In this document: positions 8,598 through 17,136 of the stretch, piece by piece
Numbering within the stretch: position 1 is the stretch's first letter
How the letters are laid out: every line of letters starts with the position of its first letter
Source of the DNA: an uncultured Clostridia bacterium
GTDB taxonomy: Bacteria; Bacillota; Clostridia; Christensenellales; UBA1242
NCBI GenBank assembly: GCA_934754375.1
Contig: CAKVHT010000002.1
Location: forward strand, 62,001 to 126,000
DNA: 64,000 bases
Reading direction: 5' to 3'
Program-made: the position numbers and the translations under genes
The notes under the pieces: model-generated
Databases searched by the model: none
What the model was told of the DNA's origin: nothing
The model's input: only the letters and a program-made list of their open reading frames with translations

Positions 8598-9418
8598 TGA
8601 AAAAAGCAGAACTCCTTAAAACAATCGAACAACATGAACGTGCTGGCGATTTTAACAGCCATGTTCAACCACCAAACACCCACATTAAAAAAATTACACC
8701 CAAATATGACTATCTTAGAAAAGGATTTTTCAATCAATTTGGCACAATTTTAACTTTGCCTATCTTTAATTTCGCAGGTTTGTTGGTTGGTGCGCATTTC
8801 AAGCTTAAAATCAAAGGTAAAGAAAACCTTAAACTTGTCAAAGGAAAAGGTGCGATTGTAACAACCAATCATATTCATAATTTTGATAGTGCTTTGATGA
8901 AACATGCGCTTTCAGGTAGACGATTATATATCACTGTTGGCGAATTTAATAATTACCATGGCTTGTTCGGCTCTATGTTACGAGCTGCCGGCACTCTTCC
9001 ATTTAGTGACAGTCCAAAATGTATGGGTAATTTGACAAAATCCATGGAAACACTGCTAAACAAAAACAAACTTATCCTGTTCTACCCTGAAGGTGCTTTG
9101 TGGTGGTGTTACGAAAAGCCTCGCAGATTAATGTCTGGGGCTTACCACTACGCAAGCAAATTCAACGTGCCAATTTTGCCCACATTCTTCACTTTTAAGA
9201 ATTTGAAAAAACGCAAGAACGGAACATATAAAAAGCAATTTATCCTTCATATTGGCAAACCTATCTATCCTAAACAAGAACTCAATTTAAAAGAAAATAT
9301 GGCTTACCTTTTAAATGAAAATTTTGAATTTAATAAACAGACTTATGAAAATTTTTACAACAGAAAGTTGGAATACCTTTGTGAGACTGAATCTTCAACC
9401 GAAACTGAACAAAGATAG
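8597..9418 (+). CDS. PlsC-like acyltransferase (1-acylglycerol-3-phosphate acyltransferase family)
   Basis: A 273-residue protein of the LPLAT superfamily, which transfers acyl chains to glycerophospholipids or glycolipids. The catalytic NHxxxxD motif is present (NHIHNFD, 91-97) and the acceptor-binding FPEG motif appears as YPEGA (163-167). A hydrophobic stretch at about 47-66 probably associates with the membrane. The ATG overlaps the stop of the glycosyltransferase, so the two are one operon and probably act on one product, perhaps an acylated glycolipid. That is inference from position. The C-terminal tail is hydrophilic. A strong terminator follows immediately. Confidence 0.82.
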   Translation: MKKAELLKTIEQHERAGDFNSHVQPPNTHIKKITPKYDYLRKGFFNQFGTILTLPIFNFAGLLVGAHFKLKIKGKENLKLVKGKGAIVTTNHIHNFDSALMKHALSGRRLYITVGEFNNYHGLFGSMLRAAGTLPFSDSPKCMGNLTKSMETLLNKNKLILFYPEGALWWCYEKPRRLMSGAYHYASKFNVPILPTFFTFKNLKKRKNGTYKKQFILHIGKPIYPKQELNLKENMAYLLNENFEFNKQTYENFYNRKLEYLCETESSTETEQR

Positions 9419-9420
9419 CA

Positions 9421-9446
9421 AAAAGCAGACTTAAATGTCTGCTTTT
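9421..9446. terminator. Bidirectional terminator after the acyltransferase
   Basis: A 10-bp stem AAAAGCAGAC/GTCTGCTTTT with the loop TTAAAT and T-runs on both sides. It serves the convergent acyltransferase and thioesterase genes. Confidence 0.9.
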
Positions 9447-9468
9447 TTCATTGCTTTAGATTTTTAAA

Positions 9469-10200
9469 TTATTTTGCACAAGCAGTAAATTTAAGTTCTT
9501 CATCCACATAGCCAGATACAAGCATTTCATCTTCAACTTTTTCAACATAAAGTTTTATTTTATCACCCAACTTGCATTCTGAAATGTAGTTTAATTGAAG
9601 ATGAGATAAATCATCAGTTTTCAATGCGTTAAACACATAAGTTGCATAATGGACATTGTTTAAATGTTTGTTGTGGTCAATTTCATTAAACTCAACTACA
9701 TGCTCGTAATCAGCATCTTGTTTTTGCTGTATGCTTGGGGTTTTTGCAAATTTTTCTTGATAATTAATTTCAGTTTCATACTCCAAATCTTTTGGGTATT
9801 CAACCGCAGTTGGCAAAACAAATTTGCGTGTTTCAGTCGATATAACACACCATTTGCTTGTGCCTTTTATCAAAACATTGCCAGACATATCTGTTATTAA
9901 ATAATCACGGTCAAAATCAACTCTGCCTTTTATGTGAGGCCAAGTTTTAAGCACTACTTGTTGGTATGGTTTTGGTTGAACAATTACATCATATTTTGTA
10001 CGAATCAAAACCCAATACAAACCTTTGCTTAACATTTTTTCAAATCCAACACCTATCAACTCGCCATGAATGCTGGCAATATCTTGAAACAACCCCATGA
10101 TTGCAGTTGGTGAAAGGCGGTCATTCAAATCAAATTGACTTGGAAGCAGTTTGACAATTTCGCTATAACTTAATTTTTTATTTTTGTTTTCTTCTATCAT
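9469..10200 (-). CDS. Acyl-ACP thioesterase (FatA/FatB family)
   Basis: A 243-residue double hot-dog thioesterase that releases free fatty acids from acyl carrier protein. The N-terminal hot-dog has the family-typical segment around LSPTAIMGLFQDIASIHGE (about 30-49) and WVLIRTKYDV; the second has FNEIDHNKHLNNVHYATYV, with the conserved D-x-N-x-H-x-N-N pattern of the active-site region. The length is normal for bacterial members. Next to a PlsC-like acyltransferase, on the opposite strand, it suggests local control of acyl supply. The promoter is textbook, but its -10 lies six bases from the ATG and there is no Shine-Dalgarno sequence, so the message is probably leaderless. Confidence 0.9.
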   Translation of the reverse strand: MIEENKNKKLSYSEIVKLLPSQFDLNDRLSPTAIMGLFQDIASIHGELIGVGFEKMLSKGLYWVLIRTKYDVIVQPKPYQQVVLKTWPHIKGRVDFDRDYLITDMSGNVLIKGTSKWCVISTETRKFVLPTAVEYPKDLEYETEINYQEKFAKTPSIQQKQDADYEHVVEFNEIDHNKHLNNVHYATYVFNALKTDDLSHLQLNYISECKLGDKIKLYVEKVEDEMLVSGYVDEELKFTACAK

Positions 10201-10206
10201 ACTTTT

Positions 10207-10235
10207 ATGATATAAATTGTGATTGTTTTAGTCAA
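10207..10235 (-). promoter_or_regulatory. Promoter of the thioesterase gene, leaderless geometry
   Basis: On the minus strand TTGACT (10235-10230), 17 bp, TATCAT (10212-10207), then AAAAGT and the ATG. This is the clearest example in the window of a promoter that would start transcription at the start codon. Confidence 0.75.
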
Positions 10236-10325
10236 ATTAAATTGTTTAAATTATCATTATATTTAAGTTTACGTCTTGCAAAAAGTTAATAAACAAAACT
10301 TATAACAAATATAAATTTCTTGTGT

Positions 10326-10354
10326 TTTACATTGTCAATAACGTGATTTATAAT
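10326..10354 (+). promoter_or_regulatory. Promoter of the 175-residue unknown protein
   Basis: TTTACA (10326-10331), 17 bp, TATAAT (10349-10354). The transcription start would be near 10361, giving a leader of about 18 nt that carries AAGGAG. Confidence 0.75.
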
Positions 10355-10378
10355 TGTTCTATCAAAAAGGAGAAATTT

Positions 10379-10906
10379 ATGAAAAGTTTGCAAAAATCAG
10401 AAAACAATCATTTTAGGGTTATTCAAGATTGCCTTTACAACCAAAGACTGCAGGTGTTGGTTGATGGAGAATGGAAAACTATTAACTTTGCCATTGACCA
10501 AGATGATGCTGTAGATTTTTATCCATCAGGTGCATTGCTAGAAAATCGTCACAACAATTCAATTCACATTATGTTCGTGAAAAATAATGGCGAAATTTTG
10601 TTTGAAGAAAATCATGTTGATTTAGACGATATCGGTGCTGTTATAAACGATGTCAATGCAACAGTTTATGAGTCTGGTGTTTTGGTTGATTTGTATTACC
10701 ATGGAGACACTCATCATTTTTATTACAACACTTATGTTGGCTCATATTTTCACGAAAGAAATTATGGCGAACTTATTAAAAAGGTGAACATGTATGAGCA
10801 AGCGATTGCTCCGAAATATATGTATAAAAACAATTTGCCTCACAACAAATGCGCTCAACATCTTTTCAACTGTTTAAATGATGATAATCAAAATTTACAA
10901 ATTTAG
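10379..10906 (+). CDS. Hypothetical protein, 175 residues
   Basis: Not recognised. The start at 10379 is set by AAGGAG eight bases upstream. The product is soluble, with no signal peptide or membrane segment, and is rich in aromatic and His residues. Its first half looks beta-rich, with patterns such as LQVLVDGEWKTINF and HIMFVKNNGEILFEEN that resemble repeated beta-hairpins. The C-terminal third contains YHGDTHHFYYNTYVG and a more helical tail. It is monocistronic, with its own promoter and a terminator after it. The divergent neighbour is the acyl-ACP thioesterase, but nothing in the sequence links the two functionally. Confidence 0.7.
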   Translation: MKSLQKSENNHFRVIQDCLYNQRLQVLVDGEWKTINFAIDQDDAVDFYPSGALLENRHNNSIHIMFVKNNGEILFEENHVDLDDIGAVINDVNATVYESGVLVDLYYHGDTHHFYYNTYVGSYFHERNYGELIKKVNMYEQAIAPKYMYKNNLPHNKCAQHLFNCLNDDNQNLQI

Positions 10907-11023
10907 TCCAATTATAACAACATATAATTTTATTATGTTTCTGGCAAAAAATGTGATTTGTCTTCATCAAAATAAACCAATTGCTTCTCTAATCAGATAA
11001 ATTAGGTTTGTTGTATTAACAAT

Positions 11024-11058
11024 AAAAAATATTGGATATCAAAAGTCCAATATTTTTT
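11024..11058. terminator. Bidirectional terminator between the unknown gene and the LysR gene
   Basis: A 13-bp perfect stem AAAAAATATTGGA/TCCAATATTTTTT with a 9-nt loop, placed between convergent genes. Confidence 0.85.
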
Positions 11059-11078
11059 TATCTAAAGATTATAAAATA

Positions 11079-11966
11079 TTATTGCTTGTCGCTATTGATA
11101 ATTTCAACCAATTTTATCAAAGCGGGATTTGCTTGATCAACATTTGTCAAACAAACTATTTCACGGGCACAAATTGAAAAGTTTGGAAAAATAACAAAAA
11201 CTTCTCCACTTTCAACTGCTTGTTTATAATATTCTTTGTTCACAAAAGCCATGCCAAAGCCTTTTTTCACAAACTCATAAAGCAATATGTAGTTATCCAA
11301 TTCATACTTTGGCAAAAGTTGTATATTGTGTTTTGCAAAAAAATTTTCAATTGTGATGCGTGAATTATTATTCACACTTGGCAACATCAAATCGTCAACT
11401 GGAAATGAAGATAAATCAATGTCATCACCAGCAAATTTTTGCTTATATTGCAGATTGCCAATCAATTGATAGTTTACATTGAATTGTTTGATTAAATTGA
11501 ATTGGTCAATTTTTTCAGTTTTATCAATAAATATCATATCCAAATTATTATCTTTCAATTGTTCAATCAGTTGTTCCTTACTGCCACGGTGCATAACAAT
11601 TTGAATATTTGGATATTTGCTTGCAAATTCAGCCAAATAATTTAACACCACTTGATTAACATTTGATGTGCAAGCACCAATACGGACAATGCCTTCTTCC
11701 AGTTTACCAAACCTTTTTGCCAAAATTTCAGCTTGTTCAAATTTATCAACACTATCTTTTATTGTTTGATATAACATTTTGCCAAAGGTGGTAAGTTCAA
11801 CCCCTTTGCTTTTTCTAATAAACAATTGTTGACCTAATTCTTGCTCCAATTCCCTGATTGAAAAAGAAACAGCTGGTTGTGAAACATATAGTTTTTCACT
11901 TGCTTTTGAGATGTTTTTTTCTTCTGCAACAGTGCAAAAGAATTTGTAAAGATTATAGTTTGTCAT
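11079..11966 (-). CDS. LysR-family transcriptional regulator
   Basis: A 295-residue regulator of normal LysR length. The N-terminal winged helix-turn-helix is clear (residues about 3-60: FFCTVAEEKNISKASEKLYV, then SQPAVSFSIRELEQELGQQL and FIRKSKGVELT). Residues about 90-290 form the periplasmic-binding-like effector domain. It is monocistronic and flanked by an unknown gene and a HAD phosphatase, so no obvious target operon is adjacent. A TATAAT lies about 45 bases upstream and GGAGAT sits 14 bases before the ATG, a rather long spacing. The effector cannot be inferred. Confidence 0.93.
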   Translation of the reverse strand: MTNYNLYKFFCTVAEEKNISKASEKLYVSQPAVSFSIRELEQELGQQLFIRKSKGVELTTFGKMLYQTIKDSVDKFEQAEILAKRFGKLEEGIVRIGACTSNVNQVVLNYLAEFASKYPNIQIVMHRGSKEQLIEQLKDNNLDMIFIDKTEKIDQFNLIKQFNVNYQLIGNLQYKQKFAGDDIDLSSFPVDDLMLPSVNNNSRITIENFFAKHNIQLLPKYELDNYILLYEFVKKGFGMAFVNKEYYKQAVESGEVFVIFPNFSICAREIVCLTNVDQANPALIKLVEIINSDKQ

Positions 11967-12060
11967 AATTTAATTTTATTATCTCCATTATTTGATATTA
12001 ACACTGATTATACCACTATTTGTCCAAAAATCAATAGTTTTTGAAAGAAATATATAAAAA

Positions 12061-12552
12061 TTAATCAATCAAACAACTTACATGGCATACATGAACATTT
12101 GGCAACATTTTAATGGTGGCACGCATAACACCATGGTCATCTTCAAACATAAAAATCTCACTTTTGCTGTCTATAAAAGATTTAATACGGTTAGGTTTTA
12201 GGTTATCTTTGGTTTTTGGTGTATATGATTCATTATTCAAAACAATAATGTTTATATCTTCTGGTTTTATAAAGCTTGCATGTTGTTTTAGCCAACTGAT
12301 TTTGTCTGCCCGTTGTTCATCAAAATAGCAATTTGACAAAATCTTTACAGTTACGTTTTTTGTTTTTGATAATTTTTTCATCTTTTTCAAAATAGAATAC
12401 AATGGACGTTTGTTGATGAAAAAATCTGGTTCATTTGCTAAAAGTTTTGGCCTTTCATTTACGCCATATTCCACACACGTTCCGTCCATATCAAAAAAGC
12501 AAATCACCTTTTTATCTTTTGCCAAATTCATTATATCTTTTATAACGTTCAT
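12061..12552 (-). CDS. HAD-superfamily hydrolase
   Basis: A 163-residue small HAD protein, probably a phosphatase. Motif I is FFDMDGT (about residues 19-25) with both aspartates, motif II is ILSN (S or T site), and the C-terminal acidic motif is FEDDHG. There is little room for a cap domain, so the substrate may be a small phosphorylated metabolite or a macromolecule. The start at 12552 is preferred over a TTG 15 bases upstream because AGGGG lies five bases before it. The gene is alone; it follows the tRNA-Ser locus on the same strand but is separated from it by a terminator. Confidence 0.78.
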   Translation of the reverse strand: MNVIKDIMNLAKDKKVICFFDMDGTCVEYGVNERPKLLANEPDFFINKRPLYSILKKMKKLSKTKNVTVKILSNCYFDEQRADKISWLKQHASFIKPEDINIIVLNNESYTPKTKDNLKPNRIKSFIDSKSEIFMFEDDHGVMRATIKMLPNVHVCHVSCLID

Positions 12553-12724
12553 ATTTACCCCTAACAAATTCTAATATTATAATAGCACATGGGGGCAGGT
12601 TTTCAAACCAAAATTGAAATTATTAAATCAGAAAACAATTTTAACAGACTTGTTTTGTTGTTTATATAATCACATTTTATTTCAGTGATTTTACTTCTGC
12701 AAAATTTAAGTGAACTAAAAACAT

Positions 12725-12760
12725 AAAAAAATGAACCACAACATCAAACGTTGCAATTCA
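12725..12760 (-). terminator. Terminator of tRNA-Ser
   Basis: On the minus strand an 11-bp stem TGAATTGCAAC/GTTGTGGTTCA (three G-U pairs) with the loop GTTTGAT, followed by seven T. It lies 12 bases after the tRNA CCA end. Confidence 0.75.
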
Positions 12761-12771
12761 CTTTTAAATTT

Positions 12772-12860
12772 TGGCGCAGAGAATGGGATTTGAACCCATG
12801 GATGCTGTTCACATCACACGATTTCCAATCGTGCTCGTTCGACCACTCCGACACCTCTGC
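12772..12860 (-). tRNA. tRNA-Ser (anticodon GGA)
   Basis: An 89-nt tRNA including an encoded CCA end. The acceptor stem is GCAGAGG/TCTCTGC (last pair G-U), the anticodon stem-loop is CACGA-TTGGAAA-TCGTG giving anticodon GGA, a long class-II variable arm follows, and the T arm is ATGGG-TTCAAAT-CCCAT. It reads UCC and UCU serine codons. It has its own promoter directly after the leuS stop and its own terminator. Confidence 0.95.
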
Positions 12861-12932
12861 TTATAAAGTCGCTTTATTGCAAAGCAACTTAAATTATTAA
12901 TAGGTAAATTTGTTTTTAAACAAATCAATCTC

Positions 12933-12960
12933 ATTATATTAATTTTTAAAATTTTGTCAA
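12933..12960 (-). promoter_or_regulatory. Promoter of tRNA-Ser
   Basis: On the minus strand TTGACA (12960-12955), 16 bp, TATAAT (12938-12933). The -35 begins one base after the leuS stop codon. Confidence 0.8.
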
Positions 12961-12961
12961 G

Positions 12962-15370
12962 TTAAACCACAATGTTAAAAATCCTGCCTGGTACATAAAT
13001 GATTTTTTTGTAACCATTTGTTAAATAATTTGCAACTTCTTTTACTGCAAGAGATTTAATTTCATCTTCTGTAGCAGTTTTTTCGACTGTGATTTTTCCA
13101 CGGAACTTGCCATTAACTTGAATTGGGATTTCAATTGTATTAACAACCATTTTGCCCTCATCATAACTTGGCCATGGTTCGTATGCAATTGTGTTGTTAT
13201 GCCCCAAGTCTTGCCATAATTCTTCTGTTATACATGGGCAAATTGGATTAAGCAATTTAACAAATCCTTCTGCCATTTGCCTTGGCAATCTATCTTCTTT
13301 TGCAACAGCATTCACAAAAATCATCATTTGACTTATCGCTGTGTTGAAATTAAGTGTTTCATAATCTGATGTAACTTTTTTTACGGTTGCATTATAAATA
13401 GCATCTAGATTTTTATTTTCGCCGTCAATGATTTGTTTTTCATGCAATAATCTCCAAACTCTATCAAGAAATTTGCGTGAACCATTAACGCCATTGTCGT
13501 CCCATGGTTTGCTTTCTTGAAGTGGCCCCATAAACATTTCATACAAACGTAAAGTGTCTGCGCCATATTTTTCAACAATAACATTAGGGTCAACCACATA
13601 TTCTGGGTAACGTTTGCCCATTTTTATGCCATTTGCACCTAAAATCATGCCTTGATGAACAAGCTTTTTGAAAGGTTCTTTAACTGGAACAAGCCCTTTA
13701 TCAAATAAATAATTGTTCCACATACGAGAATATAACAAATGACCAACCGCATGCTCTGGTCCACCAACATACAAGTCAACAGGAAGCCAATGTTTTAACA
13801 ATTCTTGATTAGCAAATTCTTTGTCATTATGTGGGTCGATGTATCTCAAAAAATACCAACTTGACCCAGCACTACCTGGCATTGTGTTTGTTTCACGCTT
13901 TGCAGGTTTACCATCAACTGTAACATTAACCCAATCTGTTGCCTTTGCAAGTGGACTACTACCGTCTTTGGCGGGCTTATAGTTGTCAAGTTCAGGCAAA
14001 ACCAATGGCAATTCATCATCATCTAATGCCTTTGTTGTTCCATCAGCGAAATGCACAATTGGAACAGGTTCCCCCCAATATCTTTGACGTGCAAAAATCC
14101 ATTCACGCAATTTGTAGTTAACTGTTTTGCGCGCAACCCCCATTTTTACAAGTTTTTCTGTTATTGCATCTTTAGCTTGTTCAACTGTCAAACCTGTAAA
14201 TTCTTCACTGTTTATAAGTTTACAGCCCTTGCCCAAATAATCCTGTTTTTCAAACGCATGTTTACTTACATCTGCACCGTCAATAACTTGAATCATTGGT
14301 ATGCTGTGTGCAACTGCGTATTCAAAGTCCCTCTGGTCATGTGTTGGCACTGCCATAACAGCACCTGTGCCATAACTTGCAAGCACAAAATCACCCGCAA
14401 AAACTGGCACTTGTTTGCCATTTACAGGGTTGATTGCAAAAATGCCTTCAAGTTTAACACCTGTTTTTCCTTTATTAAGTTCTGTGCGTTCCAAATCACT
14501 CAACTTTTCTGTTTGGTGACGATATTCTTCAACCTCTTTCCAGTTTTTGATTCTTGGTTTAAGGCTATCAACCAACTTGCTATCAGGTGCAACAACCATA
14601 AATGTTATGCCATAAATCGTCTCTATGCAAGTTGTAAAAATTGAAAATTTTCCACCACCCACAATTTCAAAGTCAACTTCAACACCAGTTGATTTGCCAA
14701 TACGATTGCGTTGCATTGCTTTGGTAGATTCTGGCCAATCAATTGTATCCAATCCCTCAAGCAATTTTTCAGCATATTTAGGCATATCAATAACCCATTG
14801 TTTCATGTTTTTCTTAACAACCGGATAACCACCACGTTCACTTTTGCCATCAACAATTTCATCATTTGCAAGCACACAACCAAGTTCTTCACACCAGTTC
14901 ACTGGCATGTCCACACATTTTGCAAGGCCGTCAAGATACATCTGCTTAAATATCCATTGTGTCCATTTATAAAATTTAGGGTCACTTGTACGTATTTCCC
15001 TATCCCAATCATAAGAAAAGCCAATATTTTTAAGTTGTTTTGTGAAAAAATCTATGTTCTTTTCAGTGAAAATAACAGGATTGTTGCCTGTGTCAATTGC
15101 ATATTGCTCAGCAGGCAAACCAAAACTGTCATATCCCATTGGGTGAAGCACATTGTAACCTTGCATACGTTTCATTCTGCTTACGATGTCGGTTGCTGTA
15201 TAACCTTCTGGATGTCCAACATGCAAACCAGCACCTGATGGGTATGGGAACATATCCAACGCATAGTATTTAGGACGTGAAAAATCCCAAATATCTGTTT
15301 TGAATGTTTGATTATCTTCCCAGTATTTTTTCCATTTCTTTTCAACTTCTATATGATTGTATTCAGCCAT
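12962..15370 (-). CDS. leuS: Leucyl-tRNA synthetase
   Basis: An 802-residue class Ia synthetase of normal bacterial length that charges tRNA-Leu. HIGH is present as HVGH (50-53) after PYPSGAGL. The CP1 editing domain shows GTGAVMAVPTHDQRD, which includes the Asp needed to clear mischarged tRNA. The KMSKS region reads KMGKRYPEYVVDPN (about residue 581 onward) instead of the usual KMSKS form. The C-terminal tRNA-binding part ends KIIYVPGRIFNIVV. The start at 15370 has AAAAGGAAA upstream; a TTG 15 bases earlier is rejected. Unlike glyS and pheST in this window, it has no T-box leader. Confidence 0.97.
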   Translation of the reverse strand: MAEYNHIEVEKKWKKYWEDNQTFKTDIWDFSRPKYYALDMFPYPSGAGLHVGHPEGYTATDIVSRMKRMQGYNVLHPMGYDSFGLPAEQYAIDTGNNPVIFTEKNIDFFTKQLKNIGFSYDWDREIRTSDPKFYKWTQWIFKQMYLDGLAKCVDMPVNWCEELGCVLANDEIVDGKSERGGYPVVKKNMKQWVIDMPKYAEKLLEGLDTIDWPESTKAMQRNRIGKSTGVEVDFEIVGGGKFSIFTTCIETIYGITFMVVAPDSKLVDSLKPRIKNWKEVEEYRHQTEKLSDLERTELNKGKTGVKLEGIFAINPVNGKQVPVFAGDFVLASYGTGAVMAVPTHDQRDFEYAVAHSIPMIQVIDGADVSKHAFEKQDYLGKGCKLINSEEFTGLTVEQAKDAITEKLVKMGVARKTVNYKLREWIFARQRYWGEPVPIVHFADGTTKALDDDELPLVLPELDNYKPAKDGSSPLAKATDWVNVTVDGKPAKRETNTMPGSAGSSWYFLRYIDPHNDKEFANQELLKHWLPVDLYVGGPEHAVGHLLYSRMWNNYLFDKGLVPVKEPFKKLVHQGMILGANGIKMGKRYPEYVVDPNVIVEKYGADTLRLYEMFMGPLQESKPWDDNGVNGSRKFLDRVWRLLHEKQIIDGENKNLDAIYNATVKKVTSDYETLNFNTAISQMMIFVNAVAKEDRLPRQMAEGFVKLLNPICPCITEELWQDLGHNNTIAYEPWPSYDEGKMVVNTIEIPIQVNGKFRGKITVEKTATEDEIKSLAVKEVANYLTNGYKKIIYVPGRIFNIVV

Positions 15371-15450
15371 AAATTTCCTTTTCAAAATTTAAATCGAATG
15401 GGATTTTTAATTAACAACATTTTGCTAAAACCTAACAAATAAACACTTAA

Positions 15451-15468
15451 TAATAAACCTGTTTATTA
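15451..15468. promoter_or_regulatory. Operator-like palindrome upstream of leuS
   Basis: Perfect inverted repeat TAATAAAC, CT, GTTTATTA, about 80 bp before the leuS start. It may be a repressor site or chance in A+T-rich DNA. The 263-bp gap around it has no T-box consensus. Confidence 0.3.
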
Positions 15469-15545
15469 AGCCAAGCCCATGAATATGGTTTGTTGCTCTC
15501 ACAATAAAACAATTTTATAAAAAAATATGTTTTGATGTTCCCAAT

Positions 15546-15573
15546 AAAAAATCCTTATCAATAATGATAAGGA
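15546..15573 (-). terminator. Terminator of the GLUG-like surface protein gene
   Basis: On the minus strand a 9-bp stem TCCTTATCA/TGATAAGGA with a 4-nt loop, followed by six T. Confidence 0.8.
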
Positions 15574-15633
15574 AATTATATCAACTTGCAATCAAATAGT
15601 CAATCAATTTGATTTTAGCATAATTTAAAATAC

Positions 15634-17055
15634 TTAATCAAAACTTTTTGATGTTGGAAGTTTCCTATTGTAATCTTCATTATAACCTGTTACATCCCCT
15701 TCAACATCTCCATTTGCCTTATTGCCTGATGTATAACTTGCGCCAGGCATATAATAATTGTTATAGCATGTCCAATACCAAGAATAGCCTACTATTTTTG
15801 TGCCAAATATTATAACAGCCGCGGCTGTTGTGTAACACCCCGAATACATGATAGCAAAGCATCTACCCTTTGTTCCAGCGGCAACTGCCGAGTCTTTTGT
15901 CACCCTACTCATACAATTAGATATTTTAACACTTGTTGATGATGATGAATATCCATTACCATACCCCACAATTCCACTTGCTACCATAAACCTAGCTGCT
16001 TTGCCATCACTGTTAACAAGCAATTTGCCGCTAAAAAGGCACCCCTTCACAGATACTGTCCCATTATAAGCATCAAAATAACCAACAATCCCCCCTGCTG
16101 ATGCAAAATTAGACTCTGCCTTAGTAGTTACTGATATATCACAATCTACACTGCAACTTGAAATGTCCATCCAACTATTATCATTCCTATACCACTTGGT
16201 TCCACCAACAAGCCCACCAGCATTCACATCAGCTGAATTGCCTTGAACCAATGTTATGGTTGAATTTTTCACTGCACAATGTTTGATTGTAACTTTTCCA
16301 TACAAACATCCAACCAGGCAACCTACATAATTTGTAAGTTTGCTTTTGCTCAAATTTATCGATAAATTTTCCAATGCCAAGTTTTGAACCTTGCCACCCA
16401 TTATATTGCCAAAAAACCCAGCCGCTTTGGGATAACTATTCGTGTTGGTATAATCAGAACCTGTTAATGATTCAATCTTTATATTTGAAATTGTGTGGTT
16501 GTTTCCATCAAAGGTACCACTAAAAGCAGATTCATAGCCAATTGGTCTCCATTGTTCATTAGACAAATCTATGTTTCTGGTAAGTTTTATGGTGTCATTT
16601 ATATACGATGAGCTACTGTTTACATTATCTCTAAAGCCCTTTAATTCAGATTTGTTTGATATTGTTATATCTCCAGCAGTGGAAGTGTATATTTCTTTTG
16701 ATATTTTTTTGATATTTTTATTAATAGCTGAAAAGTAATAAGAAGTATCATTAATTGACATATCAAACATAACACTGTTTGATGTGATTTTAACCAAGCT
16801 TCCAAACTCACTTGAAACACCATGAGATGAAATTTCAATTTTTGAAGATAATTTTTCAATAGAATTATCTTCCTTTTTAACATCATTTAATAAAACCAAT
16901 TTTACATTACCTGATTCTGTTTTTATAGTCACAGTATTTGAAAGTGCGGATTGTGCAATTAAGCCAATTATTGTTATTAAAAACAACGAAAAACAAAGAA
17001 CAAGCAAAATTATGCTTATTGTTTTTTTATACTTTGCACCAATAACCCCTATCAT
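15634..17055 (-). CDS. Membrane-anchored GLUG-like beta-repeat surface protein
   Basis: A 473-residue protein with a basic N-terminus and one strong membrane segment (about residues 12-36), so most of it should face outside. From about residue 150 it consists of repeats resembling GLUG or right-handed beta-helix units: PIGY..AFSGTFDGNNHTIS, AAGFFGNIMGG, YVGCLVGCLYGKVTIKHC, AGGLVGGT, AGGIVGYF, ASGIVGYG. Such repeats occur in surface or secreted proteins of gut bacteria; the ligand is unknown. The C-terminal part is rich in Tyr and Gly and has no sortase motif. The ATG at 17055 has no Shine-Dalgarno sequence but lies six bases after a -10 (TATACT). An in-frame TTG at 17091 overlaps the -35 and is rejected. 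Confidence 0.72.
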   Translation of the reverse strand: MIGVIGAKYKKTISIILLVLCFSLFLITIIGLIAQSALSNTVTIKTESGNVKLVLLNDVKKEDNSIEKLSSKIEISSHGVSSEFGSLVKITSNSVMFDMSINDTSYYFSAINKNIKKISKEIYTSTAGDITISNKSELKGFRDNVNSSSSYINDTIKLTRNIDLSNEQWRPIGYESAFSGTFDGNNHTISNIKIESLTGSDYTNTNSYPKAAGFFGNIMGGKVQNLALENLSINLSKSKLTNYVGCLVGCLYGKVTIKHCAVKNSTITLVQGNSADVNAGGLVGGTKWYRNDNSWMDISSCSVDCDISVTTKAESNFASAGGIVGYFDAYNGTVSVKGCLFSGKLLVNSDGKAARFMVASGIVGYGNGYSSSSTSVKISNCMSRVTKDSAVAAGTKGRCFAIMYSGCYTTAAAVIIFGTKIVGYSWYWTCYNNYYMPGASYTSGNKANGDVEGDVTGYNEDYNRKLPTSKSFD

Positions 17056-17061
17056 ATTATA

Positions 17062-17091
17062 AGTATAAAAGTTTAAAAGTTTTAAAGTCAA
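17062..17091 (-). promoter_or_regulatory. Promoter of the GLUG-like protein gene, leaderless geometry
   Basis: On the minus strand TTGACT (17091-17086), 18 bp, TATACT (17067-17062), then six bases and the ATG. Confidence 0.6.
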
Positions 17092-17136
17092 ATATTTTTT
17101 AACATGCTTTAAGTTGCAAAAAAATGATTTTAAAAT

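Noticed and set aside
14051..14644. A 197-codon open frame on the plus strand inside leuS, with similar long antisense frames in tilS (3724-4230), spoIIE (5517-5942) and pheT (28350-28850)
   Set aside because: They lie opposite highly conserved genes, have low-complexity Phe/Cys/Asn-rich translations, no ribosome-binding sites and no recognisable domains. They are shadows of the real coding strand.
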